Below are positions 17,045 through 25,755 of a stretch of DNA of 64,000 nucleotides, one piece after another. The stretch lies in NCBI RefSeq assembly GCF_003339505.1, contig NZ_QPIW01000023.1:42293-106292 (forward strand), in the 5' to 3' direction. Position 1 is the stretch's first letter. The number at the start of each line of letters is the position of its first letter. Under the pieces are notes generated by a model, which was not told where the DNA came from, ran no database searches, and worked only from the letters and a program-made list of their open reading frames with translations. This DNA is from Runella aurantiaca. Lineage in GTDB: Bacteria > Bacteroidota > Bacteroidia > Cytophagales > Spirosomataceae. A program made the translations under genes and the position numbers.

Positions 17045-17350
17045 TTAAATAATTCCCCACCAGCCAAGCCCAAAACTCACCGCGTTGGCAACCAATCCAA
17101 TTAGGAAGCTTTTTGACCAATTTATTTTCCATAAGCTCCTTATCCACAGGCCCTCCACAAGTGTAACGAGTAGTTCTAAAAAATAAATATTACCTCCGAA
17201 TTGATAATAATAGTAGACAAGAAACGTCCAGGTAGATACGTTAATCAGGACACCCAGCCCAACAATAGACGTCAGGCGGTCGTTATGGTGCAAAAACAGC
17301 CAGAGGATGGGAATCTCCACCAGCCACGTTTTTAGAAGATGAATCCACAT
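17045..17350 (-). CDS. Small polytopic membrane protein of unknown function
   Basis: 101 residues with about four predicted TM helices. The third contains LELLVTLVEGLW with two in-membrane Glu residues. The last reads FLIGLVANAVSFGLGWW, with a helix-buried Asn. I do not recognise a named family. The start at 17350 is well supported: the preceding peptide gene ends TAA, one base follows, then ATG (TAATATG), so translation is almost certainly coupled. An in-frame ATG at 17431 would overlap the peptide gene by about 80 bp. Its place directly after two signal-peptide/TM/RYRRAR peptides suggests a role in handling them, for example as processing enzyme or partner subunit. This is inference; no protease or transpeptidase motif is visible. 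Confidence 0.72.
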   Translation of the reverse strand: MWIHLLKTWLVEIPILWLFLHHNDRLTSIVGLGVLINVSTWTFLVYYYYQFGGNIYFLELLVTLVEGLWIRSLWKINWSKSFLIGLVANAVSFGLGWWGII

Positions 17351-17351
17351 A

Positions 17352-17531
17352 TTAATGCTTTTGGCGGGCTCGGCGGTAGCGCACAAACAGCAACACGGCA
17401 ATAGACAAAACACCAACCAATAATAATACATCAGAAACTGGCGCTGGCGAGCCAGTCGGTACTTCTACGAGATCTGCAAATGCAACGCTGGAAGCAACCA
17501 TCAAGAAAAGAAATAAAGTAAGCTTTTTCAT
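17352..17531 (-). CDS. Tiny secreted membrane peptide with RYRRAR tail (second copy)
   Basis: 59 residues. A signal peptide (MKKLTLFLFLMVASSVAFA, cleavage probably before DLVEV) precedes a short Pro/Ser-rich segment (PTGSPAPVSD). A TM helix (VLLLVGVLSIAVLLFV) and the basic tail RYRRARQKH follow. The layout of short linker, TM and Arg cluster is that of C-terminal sorting signals such as PEP-CTERM, but with almost no protein in front of it. It shares architecture and the exact RYRRAR motif with the upstream 61-residue peptide, so the two are paralogues. Its stop is one base from the start of the polytopic protein gene. Confidence 0.75.
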   Translation of the reverse strand: MKKLTLFLFLMVASSVAFADLVEVPTGSPAPVSDVLLLVGVLSIAVLLFVRYRRARQKH

Positions 17532-17591
17532 AGAGGATAGTTACGATAAATATTTAATAACCAATACATTAAAAGCATATACATTCCAAAG

Positions 17592-17777
17592 TCAAGGCTT
17601 GTTTCGAGCGCGACGATAGCGGATATAAAATAACGCAGCGATGGCCACCACTCCCGCCACTACCAACAATTCTGTACTACTATCACTGGATTGGCTCGAT
17701 TGATTATAATTCCCAACCTCATCAGCCCAAACCGACGATACCATGAATTGTGCAACCAGAAAAAATAACTTTTTCAT
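17592..17777 (-). CDS. Tiny secreted membrane peptide with RYRRAR tail (first copy)
   Basis: 61 residues. The signal peptide MKKLFFLVAQFMVSSVWA is followed by a polar segment rich in Ser, Gln and Asn (NYNQSSQSSDSSTE), a TM helix (LLVVAGVVAIAALFYI) and the tail RYRRARNKP. After cleavage only about 43 residues would remain: outside linker, TM helix, cytoplasmic Arg tail. The start ATG overlaps the stop of the MFS transporter gene (ATGA), so the two are translationally coupled. It is paralogous to the 59-residue peptide encoded 60 bp downstream. Function unknown. Confidence 0.75.
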   Translation of the reverse strand: MKKLFFLVAQFMVSSVWADEVGNYNQSSQSSDSSTELLVVAGVVAIAALFYIRYRRARNKP

Positions 17778-18847
17778 GAATTGTAAAGGGTTTTATGAAG
17801 TTTGAACGCGTAGAAATATAACCCCCAAGCGCACAGTCCTAACAAGATTAATTGAGGTAAAAAATAAATCTCTGACATCAACGAAGAATAAGGAATAACT
17901 CCCCCCAAGGCAATAGCCAAGCCAAATGTTGCCCCGCTGATGGTAGCGGGTAGTTTTGGAAACACCCGTTGTAACGCCGTCACGCTCACGGGGGTAACCG
18001 ACTGTAGTAAACCAGTTCCGAGCATTAACCAGAACAATTTCCGATACCCCCACGACAACGCAGGAACCGCAATCGCTAAGGCCGTCAGCGTGTACAATCT
18101 CGCTCCAATGCGGTCGGCCAACCAGCCTCCGGCGAGTTTTCCAATCATGGCAGCCAAGGCGGTATAAAACAGCCATTCGTATTGATGCGTGTACACCAAC
18201 TGAACAAAATTCCAGACCGCCGACCGCATGGCAATGGCCACCAGCAACAAAATCATGAGATAATCGTGTGTATCGAGCAGCGGTTGCTCTTTCCATTGAG
18301 TGTCATTTTTTTGAGCATCAGGGAATTTTGCCCAACCCAAAAACAACATCACCAAGGCTAATCCCGCCATCAGAAAATACATAACCCACTGCCAATGCAG
18401 GGCCGCCGCCCATCCGCCCAATGCCAACCCCAAAACCCCAAATGCCGAAAACATACCCACAAAAACCGACTTTTGGGGAAAACTCATCAACGTTGTACCG
18501 CCACCAGCCACGTGATAAAAAGCCGAACTAATGCCCGCCAACGCCGTAAAAAACCAAACATTTGTCGTTGAAAAGAAAAGTGCAGCAATCATGACCACCA
18601 ATGAAATCACCGAAGCAGCCCGAAACTGACCGATTCGGTCCAGCCATATACCAGCGGGAAGTTGACCGCCAAAAGCCAATACATTGTAGAGCATCACTAC
18701 TCCTGCAAGCTCCCCAAAATCGGCCCTATGGGCCAAGCCTCCCATCAAATATCCCGCCGCCGCATCCGAAAAACCATGCCCAAGCCCTAAGGCAAAGACC
18801 GTAGGTTGGCAGTGTTGAAAAAGAACGTTTTTTTTTGCGAAAAACAT
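17774..18847 (-). CDS. MFS transporter
   Basis: A 357-residue, 10-12 TM permease of the major facilitator superfamily. The N-terminus GLGHGFSDAAAGYLMGG is followed by the loop 2-3 motif LPAGIWLDRIGQFRAAS, equivalent to the G-x-x-x-D-R-x-G signature. The second half repeats it as AGGWLADRIGARLYTL. It is somewhat short for the superfamily (about 400). The general pattern is close to the fosmidomycin-resistance/sugar-efflux type, but the substrate cannot be read. It is first of a four-gene cassette with ATGA overlap to the first RYRRAR peptide. Confidence 0.8.
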   Translation of the reverse strand: MFFAKKNVLFQHCQPTVFALGLGHGFSDAAAGYLMGGLAHRADFGELAGVVMLYNVLAFGGQLPAGIWLDRIGQFRAASVISLVVMIAALFFSTTNVWFFTALAGISSAFYHVAGGGTTLMSFPQKSVFVGMFSAFGVLGLALGGWAAALHWQWVMYFLMAGLALVMLFLGWAKFPDAQKNDTQWKEQPLLDTHDYLMILLLVAIAMRSAVWNFVQLVYTHQYEWLFYTALAAMIGKLAGGWLADRIGARLYTLTALAIAVPALSWGYRKLFWLMLGTGLLQSVTPVSVTALQRVFPKLPATISGATFGLAIALGGVIPYSSLMSEIYFLPQLILLGLCAWGLYFYAFKLHKTLYNS

Positions 18848-19005
18848 TAGTTTAGGCGGAGTTTTACTTTGGGCATCAAGTTGTTATCAAATATCAGATA
18901 AATGCTGTATTTAAGCAAATTTACCCAACTGAAATGCATGGCATCAACCATTTGCATTTCTTTTTTTATTCAGGAACCCCTCCGCCCAAACTCAGCACTG
19001 AAGCA

Positions 19006-19050
19006 TCCAGAATCACCTATATTTTAGCTATAGGAAAACCTATATATTTG
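19006..19050. promoter_or_regulatory. Operator/promoter C (between the MFS cassette and the histidine kinases)
   Basis: Two half-sites lie at 19016 (CCTATA) and 19039 (CCTATA). The second forms a perfect palindrome TATAGG-AAAA-CCTATA at 19029-19044. The leading sequence ATCCAGAATCACCTATATTT matches sites A and B at most positions. A perfect plus-strand -7 box TATATTTG (19043-19050) overlaps the palindrome, 67 bp before the first histidine kinase start, so binding here could repress or autoregulate the kinase operon. The site could also act on the divergent MFS cassette. Confidence 0.65.
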
Positions 19051-19116
19051 GGCTATTGGCTTGGAAATGATTACGTTTTGTACTTATTTTCCTTATTCTA
19101 CAATCAATGGAAGTCG

Positions 19117-21162
19117 ATGAAAAAATGTTTGTTTTGCTTTTGCTGTCTTTGCTTTTCGGCTCACGCCCAAAAAACCGATTCCTTGCTACGGGTATTGGCA
19201 AAAACAGCGGTTGATACCCATAAAGTAAACGTTTTGTACGACCTAGGACGGGCTTTTTGGCTTCAGGGAAACGATTCATTGGGAAAGATGTACTGTAATC
19301 AATCAGTGCTTCTAGCGCAAAAGCTTCATCATTTGCGCGGCGAAGCCAAAGCAAGGTTACAATTGGTTCGAATTGAAAATGAATATCTTACCGACCTAAA
19401 CACCGCTTACACCCACCTCGACGCCACCTTAAAAATTGCAAAATCTCTTCCTGATAAATCATTGGAAGGGCAAGTGTATTTTCGTCGGGCCCAACTGTAT
19501 GAGAGTTTTTTCGAGAAACAATCACAAGTAAATCAACTGCTTAATCAGGCCTTACGATTATTTATTGAAACCAAAGATAAAACCTGGCAGGGCACCGTGT
19601 ATGCCGAAATGGCTCTTTTGCTCATCAGCGACGGTAAATACGCTGCTGCCATAGACTTGATGCTCAAGGCGCGCAGACTTCAGGAAGAAACCAATGACCT
19701 GATGGCCTTGCGCTCTACCATTCCCAATTTAGGGAGTTTTTACCGCGAAATGGGCCGTTACGAAAACGCCTTGGCCTGTTTCAAAGAAGCCGAAGTCATT
19801 GCCCAAAAACTTAATGACGAACGCCTACGGGCGTACATTTTCAGCCAACGGGCCGAGATTTTTGAAAACCAGGGTAAATACAAAGAAGCATTGGATTCGT
19901 ATCAACGCGCGGCCAAAATCCACGAGTTTTCGCAGGCAACTCAGTGGTTACCAAGAGCGTACGGACGAATTGGCGGGGCATATTTTAAATTAAAAGAATA
20001 CGAAAAAGCACTGCAATACACTCGTGCTGCGGATAGTTTATACAAAAGCCAAATAGACTCTAACGAATCCTTAGATCACCTTTCACAAATCAATTTTGGC
20101 AAGATTTATTTGGTTTTTAAACAATACCAAAAAGTAATTTCGTATGCCCAAACTGGGTTGGAATGGGCGGCAGGTTCGGAGCCACCGCTGCGCAAGGAAA
20201 TGGCCGAATACCACCGTCAACTGGCCCAAGCCTATGAGTCGTTGGGCCAATCTCAAAAGGCGCTTTTTCATTTCAAAAACTATAAAGCCGAGTCAGACAG
20301 TATTCTTAACAACGAGGCGCTCCAAAAAATCACCGTTTCTTCCATGACCTATGAATTTGAAAAACAACAACAAGCCAACAAACTTCGCATTCAAACCCTT
20401 GAAAACGAACAGCTTACCCAGGCGCGCAACATTCTTATTGGACTTTCACTTTTGGGAGTACTAGGGTTTGGGTTTGTGTTGTGGTCCAATCGTAGGCTAA
20501 AAACCAAAAATGAAGAACTGAAAACGAAAAATAGAGAAATAGAGGAAGCGCTTTTCAAAGGACAAAAAATTGAACGCAAACGCGTGGCTTCCGAACTTCA
20601 CGACAACCTCAACACCAAACTTGCCGCCGTCAGATGGCATTTGGAAGCCATGCAGGCCGAAGACTTTAATCCTTTTAACCAAAAGATTCACAGTCGGTTG
20701 ATAGATATGGCCAATGATGTTTACGCCGATGTCCGGCTAATTTCGCACAATATGCTCCCAGCCGAACTAGAAACCCACGGACTGGTCTCTGCTTTACAAA
20801 AATTGGTGGAAAAACTGAACGTAAACACAAAAACCGAATTTCATTTTGTAGCTGATGCAGACCAAACGCGCCCTCCGTCGCAGGTAGAACATGAGCTTTA
20901 CAACATCGCACTGGAATTGGTCAACAATGTGCTCAAACACGCCCAAGCCACAGAAGTATGGATAAGTTTGAGCCAAACTGAAACCCAACTCTCGCTGACC
21001 GTCAGCGACAATGGCGTTGGAATGCCCACCGAAAGTCAATCGGACGGAATGGGAATGCAAAATTTACAAAACAGAGTGGACGTTTTGACCGGAAAGCTAA
21101 CGCTTGACAGTTCGCCCGAAACTGGCACCAAAGTGAGCGTTGAAATACCTATTCAATTATGA
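19117..21162 (+). CDS. Sensor histidine kinase with periplasmic TPR domain (first copy)
   Basis: About 681 residues. The signal peptide MKKCLFCFCCLCFSAHAQ fixes the start at 19117; an upstream ATG at 18934 would run through the operator. Tetratricopeptide repeats fill residues about 30-400, e.g. ALDSYQRAAKIHE and KALQYTRAADSLYK. One TM helix (NILIGLSLLGVLGFGFVLW) lies at about 437-457, followed by a coiled coil. A HisKA_3 dimerisation region carries the phospho-acceptor His in ASELHDNLNTK. The ATPase has NNVLKHA (N box), DNGVGM (G1) and GMGMQNLQNRV. It belongs to the NarX/LiaS class that phosphorylates LuxR-type regulators. It overlaps the next kinase by 4 bp (ATGA). Confidence 0.9.
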   Translation: MKKCLFCFCCLCFSAHAQKTDSLLRVLAKTAVDTHKVNVLYDLGRAFWLQGNDSLGKMYCNQSVLLAQKLHHLRGEAKARLQLVRIENEYLTDLNTAYTHLDATLKIAKSLPDKSLEGQVYFRRAQLYESFFEKQSQVNQLLNQALRLFIETKDKTWQGTVYAEMALLLISDGKYAAAIDLMLKARRLQEETNDLMALRSTIPNLGSFYREMGRYENALACFKEAEVIAQKLNDERLRAYIFSQRAEIFENQGKYKEALDSYQRAAKIHEFSQATQWLPRAYGRIGGAYFKLKEYEKALQYTRAADSLYKSQIDSNESLDHLSQINFGKIYLVFKQYQKVISYAQTGLEWAAGSEPPLRKEMAEYHRQLAQAYESLGQSQKALFHFKNYKAESDSILNNEALQKITVSSMTYEFEKQQQANKLRIQTLENEQLTQARNILIGLSLLGVLGFGFVLWSNRRLKTKNEELKTKNREIEEALFKGQKIERKRVASELHDNLNTKLAAVRWHLEAMQAEDFNPFNQKIHSRLIDMANDVYADVRLISHNMLPAELETHGLVSALQKLVEKLNVNTKTEFHFVADADQTRPPSQVEHELYNIALELVNNVLKHAQATEVWISLSQTETQLSLTVSDNGVGMPTESQSDGMGMQNLQNRVDVLTGKLTLDSSPETGTKVSVEIPIQL

Positions 21163-22976
21163 AAAAAACCGTATGCTTCCTTCTTCTTTTCCCCTTTTCC
21201 TTGGGTTTTATGCAGGCCCAAAACCCGCTGCTAGACAGTCTTATCCACCACATAAACGACTTATCCACAAAAAAGGCTTCTATCCAACGAGATACCAACA
21301 TCATTCTGAGTCTGAGCTTACTGACCGAGCGCTCACTTAATATGGGCGATTCACGTAATCAGTTTTTTTTGGATTCGTTACAACGTTTTACAAAAAAAAC
21401 CAATTGGCCCAAAGGCTTAGGCTTACATGAACGGGCTTTGGGAAAACAAAACGACGTGAAGGGAAATTATACCGAAGCGCTCAAGCATTACACCAACGCT
21501 ATTCAACTCCTCAAAAAAGCAGGAGGGGATTCTTTTGAACTGGCGTACGCTTACGTATTGGCCGCTTTTGTTTTGAACAATAATGGATTGACAGACAAAT
21601 GCCTTGAGATACTGAATGAAGCCCTGCCTTATGCCAACGCCACCAAAAACAAGAACAATTTGTGCTGGATTTACGATTTTCTAGGCGACTATAATTACTA
21701 TGATTCATTTGGTGTCAGGAATTACAAAAAAGCCCTGTTTTACTATAAAGAAGTAGAAAAAAACATTCCCTACACCACCAGCCCAACGCTGAAGGCCGAT
21801 AATCCGCATTGTCTGGCCAATGTGTACATGAAACTCGGTGACGAAAAAAAAGCCAATGACTACCGCGACAACGCCTTACGCATTGCCAAACAGTACAACA
21901 ACCGAGTCGTCATTTTTGCTACTTACGCCGATTTAGCCGACATTTATGAACAACGAAAATCGTACGCAAAAGCCCTCGAATATCGCAAAGCTAGTCTTGA
22001 ATATGCCCATAAATCAGGTTGGAAAGAAATGGAATCGCGGGCCGAAAACTACATTTATCAAACTTACAAGCACATAGGCGACTACAAAAATGCCCTCAAA
22101 TACTACGAACTTCATAAAACCCACGAAGACAGTTTAGGCCGATTTTCGGTCCAGAAAGCCTACGCCGAACTTCAAGCTAAGTACGAAGCCGAGAAACAGC
22201 AATTGCGTATCACCGATTTAGAAAAAGAGCAATTAATTCAAACCCGAAATTTTCTAATCGGGCTCTCTATCTTAGGTGTATTGCTGACTGGTTTTATTTT
22301 TTGGTCCAACCGTAAGCTAAAGACAAAGAATCAACAACTAAAAACCAAAAACCGCGAAATTGAAGAGGCACTTTTAAAAGGACAAACAATTGAGAGAAAG
22401 CGAGTTGCATCAGAACTTCACGACAATCTTAACACCAAAATAGCGGCATTACGCTGGCGTTTGGAAGCACTTGATACCTCAAAATACCCCGAAGCTGACC
22501 AAAAAATCCACGCGGGTCTTCTCCAAACCCTCGAAGATGTATATGCCGATGTACGGCTTATTTCGCATAATTTGCTTCCGACCGAACTCGAAACACAGGG
22601 GTTAGTAGCAGCATTGCAAAAATTGACCGAAAAACTCAACGTTAATGCCAAGACTGTTTTTCATTTAATAGCCAACGGAATAACCGAACGCCTTAATCCT
22701 AAAATTGAATATCAATTGTACAGCGTTGCCTTAGAATTGGTCAATAACGTCCTCAAACACGCCCAAGCACAACAAGTTTGGATAAGTATTTCACAAAACG
22801 ATGAAATAATAAGCCTGACCGTCAGCGACGACGGCAGGGGCATGTCAAACATTGAAAAAGCCACGGGAGTGGGCCTACGCAATATCAGTGCCCGCGTAGA
22901 AGCGTTGAACGGAACTTGGCTGATTGACAGTAAGCCAACGACGGGCACCAAAGTTAAGATTGAAGTACCCGTTTAA
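21159..22976 (+). CDS. Sensor histidine kinase with periplasmic TPR domain (second copy)
   Basis: A 605-residue paralogue of the preceding kinase with the same architecture: signal peptide MKKTVCFLLLFPFSLGFMQA, TPR-like region (residues about 60-340), one TM helix (NFLIGLSILGVLLTGFIFW, about 363-381), HisKA_3 with ASELHDNLNTK, and ATPase with NNVLKHA, DDGRGM and GVGLRNISARV. The kinase cores are very similar while the TPR parts differ, which points to duplication with diverging input. The start overlaps the first kinase's stop, and the 3' end overlaps the convergent regulator gene by 4 bp. All catalytic residues seem intact, so both kinases may act on the same regulator. Confidence 0.9.
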   Translation: MKKTVCFLLLFPFSLGFMQAQNPLLDSLIHHINDLSTKKASIQRDTNIILSLSLLTERSLNMGDSRNQFFLDSLQRFTKKTNWPKGLGLHERALGKQNDVKGNYTEALKHYTNAIQLLKKAGGDSFELAYAYVLAAFVLNNNGLTDKCLEILNEALPYANATKNKNNLCWIYDFLGDYNYYDSFGVRNYKKALFYYKEVEKNIPYTTSPTLKADNPHCLANVYMKLGDEKKANDYRDNALRIAKQYNNRVVIFATYADLADIYEQRKSYAKALEYRKASLEYAHKSGWKEMESRAENYIYQTYKHIGDYKNALKYYELHKTHEDSLGRFSVQKAYAELQAKYEAEKQQLRITDLEKEQLIQTRNFLIGLSILGVLLTGFIFWSNRKLKTKNQQLKTKNREIEEALLKGQTIERKRVASELHDNLNTKIAALRWRLEALDTSKYPEADQKIHAGLLQTLEDVYADVRLISHNLLPTELETQGLVAALQKLTEKLNVNAKTVFHLIANGITERLNPKIEYQLYSVALELVNNVLKHAQAQQVWISISQNDEIISLTVSDDGRGMSNIEKATGVGLRNISARVEALNGTWLIDSKPTTGTKVKIEVPV

Positions 22977-23620
22977 ACCAATTTATGCCTGACGGCGTAC
23001 TTAATGATTCCGATGGAGTTTTTTACGCCCAATTTGCGAAGAATATTATGGCGGTGGGTTTCAACGGTGCCTACACTGATAAAAAGATGCTCAGCGATTT
23101 CGGAGGTGGAAAGTTCCTGCGCAATGAGCCGAATAATTTCCAATTCGCGCGCTGTAACCGCAATCGGCTCGCCGGGCAATTCATTTGAAGGAGTGGAAGC
23201 CACCGCCGCTGGACTCAACAACTCTTTCATGACGGCTTCGCTAAAGTACTTTTCGCCGCGCGCGACGGTCTTCAGCGCTTTTTCCAACTCTGCCCGATTG
23301 GCCTTTTTCATGACATAGCCCGAAATACCCGCCTGAAACGCCTGACGAATGTTATCGGCATCTTCGGATACGGTTAACATCAAGATTTTTAAATCGGGAA
23401 ATTTATCCCGGACCTGTAGCGTAAGCGCCACGCCAGTAAGGTAAGGCATGCTTAAATCAGTCACCAAAATATCTACCTCGTGGGTCTCCAAAAAGCCCAT
23501 TACTTTGCGACTATCGTTGAGCGTACCAACAACTTCCATATCAGAAATGGTCGAAATAAGCAGCGAAAGACTATCCAATACAATCTGGTGGTCGTCGGTG
23601 ATGAGTACTCGAATAGACAT
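22973..23620 (-). CDS. NarL/FixJ-type response regulator
   Basis: A 215-residue two-domain transcription factor. The receiver domain (1-120) has the acidic pair DD at 9-10, the phospho-acceptor Asp55 in ILVTDLSMP, the Thr in MLTVSED, and the Lys in GYVMKKAN. The C-terminal LuxR/GerE helix-turn-helix (about 150-215) contains ELEIIRLIAQELSTSEIAEHL and VETHRHNILRKLGV. It is convergent with, and overlaps by 4 bp, the second histidine kinase, its likely phosphodonor. It is a natural candidate to bind the TAYAGG-N4-CCTRTA dyads of sites A-C; no such dyad precedes its own gene. Confidence 0.92.
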   Translation of the reverse strand: MSIRVLITDDHQIVLDSLSLLISTISDMEVVGTLNDSRKVMGFLETHEVDILVTDLSMPYLTGVALTLQVRDKFPDLKILMLTVSEDADNIRQAFQAGISGYVMKKANRAELEKALKTVARGEKYFSEAVMKELLSPAAVASTPSNELPGEPIAVTARELEIIRLIAQELSTSEIAEHLFISVGTVETHRHNILRKLGVKNSIGIIKYAVRHKLV

Positions 23621-23701
23621 TTTTCATAAAACGTTAGGGTTATTCAAATGTAAAAGAAGATTTCGTTAAACCCAAAACCTTGATTTCAAAATGGTTCCTT
23701 C

Positions 23702-23732
23702 TTTGCCGAACCACTTTAAAACCCTAATTTTG
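23702..23732 (+). promoter_or_regulatory. Promoter of asnS
   Basis: TTTG at 23702-23705 and TAATTTTG at 23725-23732 are separated by 19 bp, an exact match to the Bacteroidota -33/-7 arrangement TTTG-N19-TAnnTTTG. The start of asnS is 109 bp downstream, leaving a leader of about 100 nt in which I see no convincing riboswitch. Confidence 0.75.
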
Positions 23733-23841
23733 CAGCCTTTAATTCATTCTTGTCGTTCTGCAAGAACCTAAAACTACGTCTAAGAGTGTTTTAGAGGCTT
23801 ACAGCACGACAATTAAAGCAATCACTACTAAAATTATAAAC

Positions 23842-25293
23842 GTGGGTCCGATACAGATTAAACAGATTCTCTCAGAAGCCAACGTCGGCAGCGAAGTCGT
23901 TGTCAAAGGCTGGGTACGTACCAAACGCGAGAGCAAAAACGCCATTTTTATTGCACTCAACGACGGTTCTACCATTCATAATATCCAAGCCGTAGCCGAG
24001 CCTGGCCAAATCAACGAGGAAACACTCAAGTTGATAACTACTGGCTCGTGTCTGAAAGTGACAGGAAATTTGGTTGAATCCGTCGGCTCAGGGCAAGCCG
24101 TGGAAGTGAAGCTCACCGACGTTCTCGTGTACGGTACAGCCGATCCAGACGTGTATCCGTTGCAACCCAAAAAGCATTCGCTGGAATTTTTGCGGGAAAT
24201 TGCGCACCTGCGTCCCCGAACCAATACCTTCAGCGCGATTCTACGCATTCGTCACGCGTTGGCGTTTGCCGTTCATAAATATTACAACGACAACGGTTTT
24301 TATTACCTACACACACCCATCATCACCGCATCTGATGCCGAAGGTGCGGGAGAAATGTTCCGCGTAACGACCTTAGACTTGAATAAATTGCCGCGCACCG
24401 AAGAAGGCAACATTGATTTCAAAGAAGATTTCTTCGGGCGCGAAACCAACCTGACCGTTTCTGGACAATTGGAAGGAGAATTGGGTGCCATGGCATTGTC
24501 TAAAATTTATACGTTTGGACCCACCTTCCGCGCCGAAAACTCCAACACCACGCGCCACTTAGCCGAGTTTTGGATGATTGAGCCAGAAATGGCTTTCTTC
24601 GAGTTGGAAGACAACATGAATTTGGCCGAAGATTTTGTAAAATACGTTATCCGCTACGCCCTCGAAAACTGCGCAGATGATTTGAATTTCTTACAAAAGC
24701 GCCTAGAAGAAGAAGAAAAATCAAAACCTCAAAATGAGCGTTCACTGCCTTTGTTAGAAAAACTTCGTTTCGTGGTTGAAAATGCTTTTGAGCGCATTAC
24801 GTATACCGAAGCGATTGATATTTTGATGAAATCCAAGCCATTTAAAGAGAAAAAATTCCAGTACGAAGTGGCATGGGGCGTAGATTTACAATCAGAACAT
24901 GAGCGGTTTTTGGTCGAAAAACACTTCAAGAAACCCGTTATTTTGACCAATTATCCACGGGCCATCAAGTCGTTTTACATGAAACAAAACGAGCAAACGG
25001 CCAACGAACCCGGCCCCACTGTACGTGCGATGGACGTGTTGTTTCCGGGCATCGGTGAAATCATCGGTGGCTCGCAGCGCGAAGAAAACTACGATAAATT
25101 AATCACCCGTATGCACGAAGTTGGCATCGAGCCAGAATCAATGTGGTGGTTTTTGGAAACCCGCAAATTCGGCACCGCTCCGCATTCTGGCTTTGGCCTT
25201 GGCTTCGAGCGTTTGATTTTGTTTGTGACGGGCATGACCAATATCCGCGACGTGATTCCGTTTCCCCGCACCCCAAAATCGGCGGAATTTTAG
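23842..25293 (+). CDS. asnS: Asparagine--tRNA ligase
   Basis: A 483-residue class IIb aminoacyl-tRNA synthetase that charges tRNA-Asn. The N-terminal OB-fold anticodon-binding domain ([25 protein letters not shown]) occupies about residues 15-110. The catalytic domain has motif 1 around [21 protein letters not shown], motif 2 [20 protein letters not shown] and motif 3 GFGLGFERL near the C-terminus. The length fits bacterial AsnRS, and the [12 protein letters not shown] stretch is typical of AsnRS rather than AspRS. The start codon is GTG at 23842; the first residues GPIQIKQIL agree with family N-termini. Followed by an intrinsic terminator. Confidence 0.95.
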   Translation: MGPIQIKQILSEANVGSEVVVKGWVRTKRESKNAIFIALNDGSTIHNIQAVAEPGQINEETLKLITTGSCLKVTGNLVESVGSGQAVEVKLTDVLVYGTADPDVYPLQPKKHSLEFLREIAHLRPRTNTFSAILRIRHALAFAVHKYYNDNGFYYLHTPIITASDAEGAGEMFRVTTLDLNKLPRTEEGNIDFKEDFFGRETNLTVSGQLEGELGAMALSKIYTFGPTFRAENSNTTRHLAEFWMIEPEMAFFELEDNMNLAEDFVKYVIRYALENCADDLNFLQKRLEEEEKSKPQNERSLPLLEKLRFVVENAFERITYTEAIDILMKSKPFKEKKFQYEVAWGVDLQSEHERFLVEKHFKKPVILTNYPRAIKSFYMKQNEQTANEPGPTVRAMDVLFPGIGEIIGGSQREENYDKLITRMHEVGIEPESMWWFLETRKFGTAPHSGFGLGFERLILFVTGMTNIRDVIPFPRTPKSAEF

Positions 25294-25323
25294 ACACAAC
25301 TTTCCAGAAGTTATTGATAAACA

Positions 25324-25354
25324 AAAAGCACTTTCGTTAAGAGGGTGCTTTTTT
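25324..25354 (+). terminator. Terminator of asnS
   Basis: AAAAGCAC (25324-25331) pairs with GTGCTTTT (25345-25352), an 8-bp stem with a T-run on the plus strand. Confidence 0.75.
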
Positions 25355-25388
25355 AGTTATTTTTGCCAACAATAAACCAAATACCCTT

Positions 25389-25709
25389 ATGCTTGACAAT
25401 AAAAACGAGCCCGAACAGCAAATCAACGTCGAAATTTCGGAAGAAATGGCCGAAGGTGTCTACTCAAATCTGGCTATGATTGCCCATTCAAACAGTGAAT
25501 TTATCTTGGATTTTATTCGCATGATGCCCGGCGTTCCTAAAGCCAAAGTAAAAGCCCGGGTTATCTTGACCCCCGAGCATGCCAAGCGATTACTAGCCGC
25601 CCTCAAAGATAACATCCGTAAGTACGAAGAAAACTACGGCGATATTCGCCATTCAGAAGACCCTGACATTCCTTTTATGAACTTCGGCGGACCGATGGGC
25701 GAAGCCTAG
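25389..25709 (+). CDS. DUF3467 domain protein
   Basis: 106 residues, almost entirely the DUF3467 domain: INVEISEEMAEGVYSNLAMIAHSNSEFILDFIRMMPG followed by KVKARVILTPEHAKRLLAALKDNIRKYEE. The domain is widespread in Bacteroidota and other bacteria as a small cytoplasmic protein without known activity. It has no signal peptide or TM segment. It follows the asnS terminator and precedes the bestrophin gene by 46 bp, so it is probably transcribed alone or with that gene. Confidence 0.85.
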   Translation: MLDNKNEPEQQINVEISEEMAEGVYSNLAMIAHSNSEFILDFIRMMPGVPKAKVKARVILTPEHAKRLLAALKDNIRKYEENYGDIRHSEDPDIPFMNFGGPMGEA

Positions 25710-25755
25710 CATCAAACACCCACAGAATTTTACTTGAATACAAATACGCTGAATT

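Noticed and set aside
17045..18847. Exosortase/PEP-CTERM system
   Set aside because: The peptides have a CTERM-like tail but no PEP motif, and the small polytopic protein lacks the Cys/Arg/His residues expected of exosortases, so the name is not justified.
21240..21270. Two DnaA-box-like sequences (TTATCCACC, TTATCCACA)
   Set aside because: They lie inside the coding sequence of the second histidine kinase, where they spell ordinary codons, and there are no further boxes around.
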